Assembly (NCBI GenBank): GCA_017432825.1
Contig: JAFRIJ010000009.1
Span: 59,526 to 123,525 of the forward strand
Reading direction: 5' to 3'
From: Bacilli bacterium
GTDB taxonomy: Bacteria > Bacillota_I > Bacilli_A > RF39 > UBA660
DNA: 64,000 nt
Shown here: positions 1 to 6,680 of the stretch, piece after piece
Layout: each line of letters starts with the position of its first letter
Numbering within the stretch: position 1 is the first letter of the stretch
Made by a program: the position numbers and the translations under genes
Notes under the pieces: model-generated
Seen by the model: only the letters and a program-made list of their open reading frames with translations
Told to the model about the DNA's origin: nothing
Databases searched by the model: none

Positions 1-384
1 GGTGTTTTAGCAGTGGTAATGGTTCCTGCTGTTACTAATATTATTAATCAAAATAAGGAAGATAATTTGAATAATTTAAAAAAATCTATTTTGAGTGCTG
101 CAAAGACATATATTTCTGATAATAGATATAATATTACATTAGATAATAGTACTTGTGATTCTACTAATACATCTAGAGGTATTTCTAAAATTGGTGATAA
201 TATACTAAATGATAATAAGTTATTTATTAGTAAAATATCTGATTATTTATCAAGTACTAAAATAATTAATCCAAAGGATAATAGTGAGTTAAATATAGAA
301 AATAGTTATGTTATTATAAAATATGATTGTAATAGTAGAGATTATATATTTGATATTAAAGATAATTATTTGGTATGGAATTAG
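1..384 (+). CDS. type IV pilin-like protein, 3' part only
   Basis: The reading frame is open from the first base of the window, so the start and the prepilin cleavage motif lie outside. The visible part begins inside a hydrophobic stretch (GVLAVVMVPAV) followed by a charged helix and a short polar domain with two cysteines. The same layout occurs in the two complete pilin-like genes at 27732 and 28119, where GFTLVEL precedes an equivalent segment. By analogy it is a class III-type prepilin or pseudopilin, anchored in the membrane by its N-terminal helix. No assembly ATPase or prepilin peptidase is seen nearby. Confidence 0.7.
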   Translation, partial: GVLAVVMVPAVTNIINQNKEDNLNNLKKSILSAAKTYISDNRYNITLDNSTCDSTNTSRGISKIGDNILNDNKLFISKISDYLSSTKIINPKDNSELNIENSYVIIKYDCNSRDYIFDIKDNYLVWN

Positions 385-405
385 TAAATAGTTTGGAGGT
401 TTTGT

Positions 406-852
406 ATGAATAAATATTTATATAAATTATATTGTTTTATGCAAGGTAGAAATGGTATAGATGATTTATATAAGTTTTGTTTTATTATTTTTATAATTAT
501 TTCTATTATTGATTTATTTATTAATAGTTTTATATTAAATATAATTGAGATATTATTATTAATAATTATGTTTTATAGATTTTTATCTAAAGATTTAGTA
601 AATAGAAAGAGAGAAAATAATTTTTATTTAAAGTATAGAAAAATAATTATTAATAGAATTGGTATACTTAATAAAAGATGGAAAGATAGAAATAGTTATA
701 TTTATAGAAAGTGTCCTAAATGTAAGAATATACTAAGACTACCTTTAAAGAAAGGTAATCATATGTGTAAATGTCCTAAGTGTGGGAATAGATTTAAGGT
801 TAGATGTTTTAGAAATGAAAAGATTAGAGTTGAAGTTATAAAAAATAAATAA
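406..852 (+). CDS. membrane protein with C-terminal zinc ribbon
   Basis: A protein of 148 residues with two hydrophobic segments (about residues 22-40 and 43-58), a basic linker, and a C-terminal zinc ribbon made of two CxxC pairs (C103/C106 and C123/C126). A GGAGG site precedes the ATG. Similar small membrane zinc-ribbon proteins occur in many Bacillota, but I know of no assigned role. It sits 43 bases upstream of the penicillin-binding protein gene on the same strand and may be co-transcribed with it. Confidence 0.6.
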   Translation: MNKYLYKLYCFMQGRNGIDDLYKFCFIIFIIISIIDLFINSFILNIIEILLLIIMFYRFLSKDLVNRKRENNFYLKYRKIIINRIGILNKRWKDRNSYIYRKCPKCKNILRLPLKKGNHMCKCPKCGNRFKVRCFRNEKIRVEVIKNK

Positions 853-895
853 TTCTAAATACATATATAATTAATAAATTATAATAGGTGATAAT

Positions 896-2005
896 ATGTT
901 TGATACTTATATTCATAAGAGAATAAATATAATTTTGCTTATTATAGTTTTTTTATTTATGTTAATTATTTGTAAGGTTTTTTATATACAGGTGATTGAC
1001 TATAAGAAAATAAATAAACTTGCAAATGGGCTATGGAGTAGAAATTTACCAATTGAGGCAGATAGGGGCAATATTATTACTAGTGATGGGGTTAATGTTG
1101 CTAGTAATTTAACTACTGTTAGTTTGATATTTATACCTAATCAAATTAATAAGAATAAAATTAATGAAATTGCTAATAATATTGCTAATATATTAGGATG
1201 TGATGTTAATGCTATTTTAGAGCATTTAAATAAGAAATCTTCTATAGAAAGAGTTCATCCTGAGGGGAGAAGATTATCTTATGAAGAAGCTGATAAGATT
1301 GATTCTTTAGGTTATGATGGTGTTTATTTGGTAAAGGAATCTAAGAGGGTATATCCATATGATAAGCTTCTTTGTCATGTATTGGGATATGTTGGTATAG
1401 ATAATCAGGGATTATCAGGCTTAGAATTAGAATATGATAATTATTTAATGGGAAGCGCTGGATCTATTCAATACTTTAGTGATGCTAAAGGGAATAGATT
1501 AAATAGAACAGAGGATTATGTACAACCTGCTAATGGTATGAATATTGAATTAACTGTAAACTATGAAATACAAACTTCTATGGAAAGAGAAATAGATAAT
1601 GCTATGATTAAGTATAATGCAGATGGTGCTTGGGCTATAGCGATGAATCCAAATAGTGGGGAGATACTTGGTATGGTGTCTAGGCCTGGTTTTGATCCTA
1701 ATAACTATAAAAAATATAGTATTGAAGAAATAAATAGAAATTTGGCTATATGGTCTACTTATGAACCTGGTAGTACTTTTAAAATTATTACACTTGCTTC
1801 TTCAATAGAAGAAGGAACTGTTGATTTAGAAAATGATACTTTTTTTGATGGAGGCTCTGTCAATGTTGATGGTGCTAGAATAAAGTGTTGGAAACATGGG
1901 GGACATGGATCACAAACTTTTTTAGAGGTTGTACAGAATTCTTGTAATCTTGGAGTAAATACAGGAACATATTCGTGTTTGTTGAAAAACTTGCAAATAA
2001 TATAA
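896..2005 (+). CDS. spoVD: SpoVD/FtsI-type penicillin-binding protein, N-terminal fragment (interrupted gene)
   Basis: This is the N-terminal half of a class B PBP: a membrane anchor (about residues 12-30), the PBP dimerisation domain, and the start of the transpeptidase domain with active-site STFK (Ser293) and the SCN form of the SxN motif (Ser349-Asn351). The true coding part ends at about Asn351; the last 19 or so residues of the frame (to 2005) come from the inserted element. The KTG motif and PASTA domain are at 8291-9151. Cys331 and Cys350 match, one position off, the redox cysteine pair I recall from B. subtilis SpoVD (Cys332/Cys351), and Ser293 matches Ser294. That favours SpoVD (spore cortex synthesis) over vegetative FtsI, although mraY and an FtsW/SpoVE gene downstream fit both. 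The SD is GGTGAT before the ATG. As it stands neither half can be an active transpeptidase. Confidence 0.85.
   Translation: MFDTYIHKRINIILLIIVFLFMLIICKVFYIQVIDYKKINKLANGLWSRNLPIEADRGNIITSDGVNVASNLTTVSLIFIPNQINKNKINEIANNIANILGCDVNAILEHLNKKSSIERVHPEGRRLSYEEADKIDSLGYDGVYLVKESKRVYPYDKLLCHVLGYVGIDNQGLSGLELEYDNYLMGSAGSIQYFSDAKGNRLNRTEDYVQPANGMNIELTVNYEIQTSMEREIDNAMIKYNADGAWAIAMNPNSGEILGMVSRPGFDPNNYKKYSIEEINRNLAIWSTYEPGSTFKIITLASSIEEGTVDLENDTFFDGGSVNVDGARIKCWKHGGHGSQTFLEVVQNSCNLGVNTGTYSCLLKNLQII
1934..1966 (+). other. left attachment junction (attL) of the recombinase element
   Basis: The PBP frame reads normally up to the Asn codon at 1946-1948 and then leaves the family consensus. The in-frame partner at the right junction is the codon AAC at 8291-8293 followed by codons for Pro-Gly-Phe. 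The two sites share AA at 1946-1947 and 8291-8292, which suits a serine-recombinase dinucleotide crossover. A shared GG six bases further on is a less likely alternative, because it would give SCNLGF rather than SCNPGF. Confidence 0.75.
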
Positions 2006-2871
2006 AATACTCAACTAAACTAGAGGTTTGTTCTACATATAATTTAATATATAATGGAGTAAAATATTTAAATAATGAAGTGATTGATATGTCTAAAACT
2101 AATGTTATTTCTAATGTAGATAAAGAAGCATATAAGAGAAAGTCAAAACTATTAAATGTGGATACAAGTTGTTATGAGAATATTATTTATAATAAAAAAG
2201 ATATTGCTATTAAATTGTTTAATGAATTTGATAAACAAATATTAAATATTAGTAATAATATTAAAAGAAATTATTTAATGAAAAATGTTGCTTATAAGTT
2301 AGATAAAAAGATAATTGAAGTACAAGTTAATCAGTTAGATATTCTAGTTTCCTTTTATAAAGCTATAAAACAATTTGATAATCTTAATAAACTATCTATT
2401 AGAAAAGGATATGAAAATTCTACTTTATGTTATTATATTAAAATTACAGATTTAAAAGAAATAGCATACTTAATTGAATTATGTAATAAACTTTATAATT
2501 ATTTAACTGAATCAAAAGTTGACCCAGTTGATAATTTATTTAATAAGTTATTAGTTAAAATTAATTCTATTGGATCAAATATTATTTCTCATTATACTAA
2601 TAAAGGTCTTATGTTTAAAAACAGAAGAAATTTTACAATGATTTCTAAAAAGAAATATGGTATTTATATAAGATTACTAAATGTTGAAGATAATGATAAT
2701 ATACTTAGTGTTGTCGGAAGATCTAATTATGAGCCATTATGTAGATGTTTTAAAATTAATGAAGAAAAAGACATAGATATAATTATGCCATATATAATTA
2801 AAAGTTATGAAATATCAAAATATAACCCAGTAGATCTTAAAAATAATTTTATTGAATTATATTATAAATGA
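1975..2871 (+). CDS. DUF5655-like protein of the element
   Basis: A 298-residue protein. The C-terminal third (about residues 190-290) resembles the DUF5655 domain: a helix with a hydrophobic/polar pattern, then a strand containing KKKYGIYIRL, and a closing helix ending in IIKSYE. The rest is helical and unrecognised. The likely start is GTG at 1975 with AGGA at 1963-1966; an ATG at 2089 is an alternative. DUF5655 domains are often found near restriction or defence genes, but their activity is unknown to me. In the integrated state the gene lies just behind the truncated PBP and may depend on that promoter. After excision it would follow the recombinase. Confidence 0.55.
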   Translation: MFVEKLANNIKYSTKLEVCSTYNLIYNGVKYLNNEVIDMSKTNVISNVDKEAYKRKSKLLNVDTSCYENIIYNKKDIAIKLFNEFDKQILNISNNIKRNYLMKNVAYKLDKKIIEVQVNQLDILVSFYKAIKQFDNLNKLSIRKGYENSTLCYYIKITDLKEIAYLIELCNKLYNYLTESKVDPVDNLFNKLLVKINSIGSNIISHYTNKGLMFKNRRNFTMISKKKYGIYIRLLNVEDNDNILSVVGRSNYEPLCRCFKINEEKDIDIIMPYIIKSYEISKYNPVDLKNNFIELYYK

Positions 2872-2926
2872 TGATAAATTTGGTGGAATTGTTATATACA
2901 CTTTTTTCTTTTTTTATTATTAAAAA

Positions 2927-2955
2927 TTGTCTATTATTATTTTTAATGATATAAT
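2927..2955 (+). promoter_or_regulatory. sigma-A-type promoter of the element's enzyme operon
   Basis: TTGTCT (2927-2932), 17 bases, TATAAT (2950-2955), about 45 bases before the AlkA-like gene. It matches four of six and six of six consensus positions. It makes the cargo operon independent of the PBP promoter. Confidence 0.65.
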
Positions 2956-3002
2956 TTAAACAAATAAAACTTATTTATAGTTGAAATGTTGGTGAATGAA
3001 GA

Positions 3003-3647
3003 ATGTCAATTATTGAATATGATTTAGAAAATGAAAAAGTGAAATACTTGATTGAAACAGATGAAAAACTTGGCAAATTAATTAAATTTATAAAACAAGC
3101 AAACATAATTATAGAAGAAGATGGATTTAAATGCATTGTTAAATATATAATCGGACAACAAATTAGTGATAAAGCAAGAGAAACAATATGGCAAAGGATT
3201 TGTAAAGAAATAGTTCCTTTAACTCCAGAAAAAGTATTAACAGTTTCTATTACAGATTTTAGAAATTATGGGTTATCCGAACGAAAGATAATATATATTA
3301 AATCTTTAGCACAGGCAATTGTAAATAAAGAAATAGAGTTTGATACTTTTCCTTTATTATCAAATGAAGAAATAATTAAAAAATTGACTAGTGTTAAGGG
3401 AATTGGTATGTGGACTGCTGAAATGTATTTAATTTTTTCTCTAGGAAGAGAAAATGTATTATCAAAAAGTGATGGCACAATAAGAAGGACAATACAGTGG
3501 ATGTATAGTTTAGATAATCTACCTACAGAGATTGAACTAGACAATTATTTTAAAAATTGGAAAAATTATGCAACGATAGTTTCAACATTTTTATGGAAAT
3601 CAATAGAATTAGGTTTAACTAAAGAGCCTTTTGATGAAATAATATAA
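3003..3647 (+). CDS. DNA-3-methyladenine glycosylase (AlkA-like, HhH-GPD)
   Basis: 214 residues of the HhH-GPD superfamily. GQQIS (51-55) is the helix typical of AlkA-type enzymes, the helix-hairpin-helix is around VKGIGMWTAE (131-140), and the catalytic aspartate is probably Asp157 in SKSDGTIRR. There is no C-terminal cysteine cluster, so it lacks the iron-sulphur site of Nth/MutY. The family removes alkylated bases from DNA, starting base excision repair. It is the first gene of a tight four-gene operon (16 bases to the next gene) in the mobile element, followed by a second, unrelated DNA glycosylase two genes later. That pairing suggests targeting of modified or damaged bases in foreign DNA rather than simple housekeeping; this is inference. 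Confidence 0.85.
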   Translation: MSIIEYDLENEKVKYLIETDEKLGKLIKFIKQANIIIEEDGFKCIVKYIIGQQISDKARETIWQRICKEIVPLTPEKVLTVSITDFRNYGLSERKIIYIKSLAQAIVNKEIEFDTFPLLSNEEIIKKLTSVKGIGMWTAEMYLIFSLGRENVLSKSDGTIRRTIQWMYSLDNLPTEIELDNYFKNWKNYATIVSTFLWKSIELGLTKEPFDEII

Positions 3648-3663
3648 AATTGGAGGTTGCAAT

Positions 3664-4905
3664 ATGGATAATAGTTTACATTGGATGAATTATTCAATCG
3701 AAATAGCAGATAAAGCGTCGAATAATAATTTGAAAATTGGAATTGTTTTAGTAGTAAATAATAATCAAATTTTTAGTACTTTTAATGATGAGTTTAATAG
3801 CTTGTCGTGGGCTGATGTGCTCTTAAAAAAAATAAAAGAAGTAAATATTAAAAAGGCAGAAGAATTGTATTTAACTATTAATAGTATTAATAATAATACA
3901 TTTGAATTAAGCAAGTTATTAGCTAAAATACAAATAAAAAAAATATATATTGGTTTACCGGATCCATGCTTAAACCAGTATATTCAAAATGATCCAATAT
4001 TGCAATTAAATAATATATATAGATATCCCGATATACTTCAACAAAAAATATTAAATCAAAATAGTATTTATTATAATAATAGTGTCCAAAGTATTAAACA
4101 AAATCAATACTATTCAAGTATTAGAATTAGTAAATTAGTAATTAGTAAGTTAAAAAATTACGGATTTGAAATAACTGGTGAAGAATTAAAACAAGTAAAA
4201 AGCACTAGTGCTCTAGCTCATTATTTAGAAAATAAATATAATCGTAATTTTAATTATTTTCTAAATTTAATTCAAGCAATATTGTCAGAAGCATTTAATG
4301 AAAAGTATTCATCATATAATTATTCTGATGATGCACGTTCGATTGATGTTAATTGGTGGAAAAATTTTATGTACGTTTATAGAAAAACTACAGATTTAAA
4401 TTTTGAAAATTTAAATATAATTAATGTTGGAGTTGGAAGTGGTAATGAGGCTATAACTTTGTTTTCAAGTTGTAATAATATAACTTTTGTAGACATAGCA
4501 AAAAATGGCTTACAGATAATAAAAGCAAAAATCCCACAATCTATTATTCATGTATCACCAGCTGAAAAACTATCATCAATAATTAGTGATAGGTATGACT
4601 TGTATGTATCATTAAGAACTTTTAATTCTTCATTCTTTAGTACTAAAGATGCTCTTAAAGAAGCATATAGAGTTATTAAAGATAATGGAATACTAATTAT
4701 TTCGGTAGCAAATGGATTTTTATGTTCTGAATCAAAGAAAATACTTCCTGGATTGATAATTCCTGGGACAGAATTCGTTGATATATATCGTGGCTTTTCT
4801 TTAGTAAAAATATTATATAAAGAATTGATTGACGTTGGGTTCGATGACATTAGAATTTACTCATCTAATTCTGAATTATATCTGACCGCAAAAGTTTATA
4901 AATAA
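3664..4905 (+). CDS. degenerate deaminase-fold domain fused to a class I SAM methyltransferase
   Basis: 413 residues in two parts. Residues 3-105 follow the order of a cytidine/RibD-type deaminase: HWMNYSIEIADKA helix, a beta-strand, a WAD triplet (49-51) where HAE is expected, an LYLTI strand, and IYIGLPDPC (94-102) where the fold ends. The zinc ligands (HAE and PCxxC) are absent, so it should not deaminate. Residues 245-350 form a Rossmann methyltransferase: VGVGSGNE (255-262) as the SAM loop and Asp277 at the end of the second strand. The middle (about 130-240) is unrecognised. SD GGAGG before ATG 3664. Substrate unknown; neighbours suggest a base, nucleotide or nucleic acid. The deaminase call is moderate, the methyltransferase call good. 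Confidence 0.7.
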   Translation: MDNSLHWMNYSIEIADKASNNNLKIGIVLVVNNNQIFSTFNDEFNSLSWADVLLKKIKEVNIKKAEELYLTINSINNNTFELSKLLAKIQIKKIYIGLPDPCLNQYIQNDPILQLNNIYRYPDILQQKILNQNSIYYNNSVQSIKQNQYYSSIRISKLVISKLKNYGFEITGEELKQVKSTSALAHYLENKYNRNFNYFLNLIQAILSEAFNEKYSSYNYSDDARSIDVNWWKNFMYVYRKTTDLNFENLNIINVGVGSGNEAITLFSSCNNITFVDIAKNGLQIIKAKIPQSIIHVSPAEKLSSIISDRYDLYVSLRTFNSSFFSTKDALKEAYRVIKDNGILIISVANGFLCSESKKILPGLIIPGTEFVDIYRGFSLVKILYKELIDVGFDDIRIYSSNSELYLTAKVYK

Positions 4906-4945
4906 CAAAAAAATATGTTATACTATTTATATGAGGAGTAGATTT

Positions 4946-5653
4946 ATGGAAAAGAAAATTACATTTGGTGAAAAAGTTTTACAATTTGATAATGATTTAT
5001 CTAAAATAAAAATAGAATTACCAGAAGGATTCAAAATAATTAATCCTTTTAATGGTTCAAATAAAACTCAAATTAATGAAATAACTAAAAAATTTTATAA
5101 TATGTATTATAATGATAATAATTCTAGAAGATTAATAATAGGCAGTTCACCTGCTAGAAGAGGAACAGCAGTTACAGGAATTCCATATGAAGATGCTGAG
5201 CATTTGCAAAATACAACTGGCATATATATAGATGATTTTTATATAAATAAATCGTCATCTAATTTTTTATATGATGTTATAGAAAAATATGGTGGTAGTG
5301 AAAAATTTTATTCAAAATTTTATATGAATTTTGTATGTCCACTTGGAATAGTTAGAATCAATTCAAAAGGTAATGAAGTAAATTGTAATTACTATGAGAG
5401 TAAAAAAGTTCAAAAACTATTATATCCATTTATGCTAGAATCCATAAAAAAACAAATAGATTTTGGATTAGATACTTCTGTAGCATATTGTATTGGTAGT
5501 GGTGAAAATTATACATTTTTAAATAAATTAAATGAAGAATACCATTTATTTAAAAAAATTATACCATTAGAACATCCAAGATTTATAATGCAATATAATT
5601 CTAGGCGAAAAGATGAATTTATAAAAAAATATCTTGATGCATTCAATATATAA
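4946..5653 (+). CDS. SMUG2-like uracil-DNA glycosylase (DUF4918 family)
   Basis: 235 residues from ATG 4946, chosen because GAGGAG at 4933-4938 is correctly spaced; the in-frame ATG at 4931 overlaps that site. The pattern is that of the SMUG2/DUF4918 branch of the uracil-DNA glycosylase superfamily: INPFNG near the start, FYxxYY, a motif-1 loop IIGSSPARRGTAVTGIPY, a PLGI strand, and C-terminal EHPRFIMQY with the conserved His. In SMUG1 the equivalent loop is GMNPG, whose Asn is catalytic; here that position seems to be Ser. Expected role is excision of uracil or other deaminated bases from DNA. It is third in the cargo operon, 40 bases after the methyltransferase and 18 before the next gene. 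Confidence 0.75.
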   Translation: MEKKITFGEKVLQFDNDLSKIKIELPEGFKIINPFNGSNKTQINEITKKFYNMYYNDNNSRRLIIGSSPARRGTAVTGIPYEDAEHLQNTTGIYIDDFYINKSSSNFLYDVIEKYGGSEKFYSKFYMNFVCPLGIVRINSKGNEVNCNYYESKKVQKLLYPFMLESIKKQIDFGLDTSVAYCIGSGENYTFLNKLNEEYHLFKKIIPLEHPRFIMQYNSRRKDEFIKKYLDAFNI

Positions 5654-5671
5654 AAAAGGAGATGAGTTTTT

Positions 5672-6448
5672 ATGAAAACAAATAAAAAAATATTGGTTCA
5701 TTTTGATACAAATGAAACTAAAGTATATGAACTAAAAACTGGTTCTATTAGTCTTTTACACGAAGAACAAATTTATTTTAATGAAACATTAGTACATGAT
5801 GAAATGTTTAAAAAATTTGATAGATTTTTTGAAAAACTGGTTGATATAGTTGGTGAAATATCAAATAAAACAGTAAGATTGTATGCTACTGGAATTTTTG
5901 AGGAACTTTCAAAAGAAGAACAAATGCAACTAATTATTCATGTTTTTGTAAATTCCAATTTATATCTAAATATTTTGGATAAAGAATTAGAAAGATTTTA
6001 TATGGAAAAAAGTAAAAAAATAGATAACTCTGAAAATGTTATTAATGGAATTATAAATCAAGAATTTAGAAAAGTTGTTATATGTGGAAGTTTCCAACAA
6101 AATATGAAAGAGATAAGCGAACTGATTGATAAATTTAATGAACATGGCATTGAAGTATTGAGTCCTTGGACAAAAAATGTTGTTCCAGAAACATTAGGTA
6201 CGGATTTTATTTTATTAGAAGGGCAAGAATTAACAAATGTTAGAGATGCTTGGCGACATAAATATGACCACATGAATAAATTCAAAAAAGCCGATGCTAT
6301 TATAGTATGTAATCCAAATGGAATAGTAGGAAAAGGAACAATGTTTGAATTTGGTTTTATGATTGCACATTATAAGCGAATTATATTTACCGAAGAACCT
6401 ACAAATATATCAATAGTGTTTCCATATGAAGTAGGTATAAATTTTTAA
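5672..6448 (+). CDS. nucleoside 2-deoxyribosyltransferase-like protein with an N-terminal extension
   Basis: 258 residues. The C-terminal half (about 133-258) looks like the nucleoside 2-deoxyribosyltransferase/DUF4406 fold: VVICGSF opening strand, a helix, SPW, a KADAIIVCNP strand, then GTMFEFGFMIAHYK, in which Glu226 is in the position of the family nucleophile. Such enzymes cleave or exchange the N-glycosidic bond of deoxynucleosides or nucleotides. The N-terminal 115 residues are not clearly assigned; VRLYATGIF resembles a strand of the Ppx/GppA actin-like fold, which is only a weak hint. SD AAAAAGGAG. It is the last gene of the operon, ending just before a terminator. Confidence 0.65.
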   Translation: MKTNKKILVHFDTNETKVYELKTGSISLLHEEQIYFNETLVHDEMFKKFDRFFEKLVDIVGEISNKTVRLYATGIFEELSKEEQMQLIIHVFVNSNLYLNILDKELERFYMEKSKKIDNSENVINGIINQEFRKVVICGSFQQNMKEISELIDKFNEHGIEVLSPWTKNVVPETLGTDFILLEGQELTNVRDAWRHKYDHMNKFKKADAIIVCNPNGIVGKGTMFEFGFMIAHYKRIIFTEEPTNISIVFPYEVGINF

Positions 6449-6469
6449 TCACATATAATATAATTTTTT

Positions 6470-6499
6470 AACTTAAGAATATAAATTCTTAAGTTTTTT
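6470..6499 (+). terminator. terminator of the element's enzyme operon
   Basis: An 11-bp stem AACTTAAGAAT / ATTCTTAAGTT followed by a T run, directly behind the deoxyribosyltransferase-like gene. Confidence 0.8.
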
Positions 6500-6526
6500 C
6501 ATATTTACGAGTATTTTTAATAAAAT
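6499..6526 (+). promoter_or_regulatory. candidate recombinase promoter, sigma-E-like
   Basis: TCATATT (6499-6505) matches the sigma-E -35 consensus KMATATT at all positions. After 13 bases, AATAAAAT (6519-6526) matches the -10 consensus CATACAAT at 6 of 8. The DNA is so AT-rich that chance is a real possibility, and TAAAAT (6521-6526) could also be a sigma-A -10 with a poor -35. It lies between the operon terminator and the SHOCT-like/recombinase pair, so it separates recombinase expression from the cargo. Confidence 0.35.
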
Positions 6527-6542
6527 TAAATGGGAGGTATAT

Positions 6543-6680
6543 ATGAAAAAAATATTAAAAGAATTAAAATTAATAATCAATAAAGAGTTATATCAAAAAG
6601 GTAAAATAACATTTGAAGAATTCAAGTTAGCAAACGAAAAAATAATGAAAGAACAAGAAAATGAATATTGTAAAAACTAG
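6543..6680 (+). CDS. small SHOCT-like protein overlapping the recombinase gene
   Basis: 45 codons, from an ATG with a strong GGGAGG site (6532-6537), overlapping the recombinase start by 20 bases. The sequence has the short helical pattern of SHOCT domains: a leucine-rich helix, then KGKITFEEFKLA and a basic/acidic helix. Small ORFs of this kind precede large serine recombinases in other Bacillota elements. Its good SD and the overlap suggest translational coupling to the recombinase, whose own ATG lacks a clear site. A role as a directionality or control factor is possible but unproven. Confidence 0.6.
   Translation: MKKILKELKLIINKELYQKGKITFEEFKLANEKIMKEQENEYCKN

Noticed and set aside
896..2005. 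PBP fragment as a simple frameshift or sequencing error
   Set aside because: The two halves are 6.3 kb apart, join in frame to the same family, and the intervening DNA has a recombinase next to one end.
3266..3544. Minus-strand ORF within the AlkA-like gene
   Set aside because: Shadow of a well-supported coding region; no SD or family.
6058..6285. Minus-strand ORF within the deoxyribosyltransferase-like gene
   Set aside because: Shadow of a real gene on the other strand.
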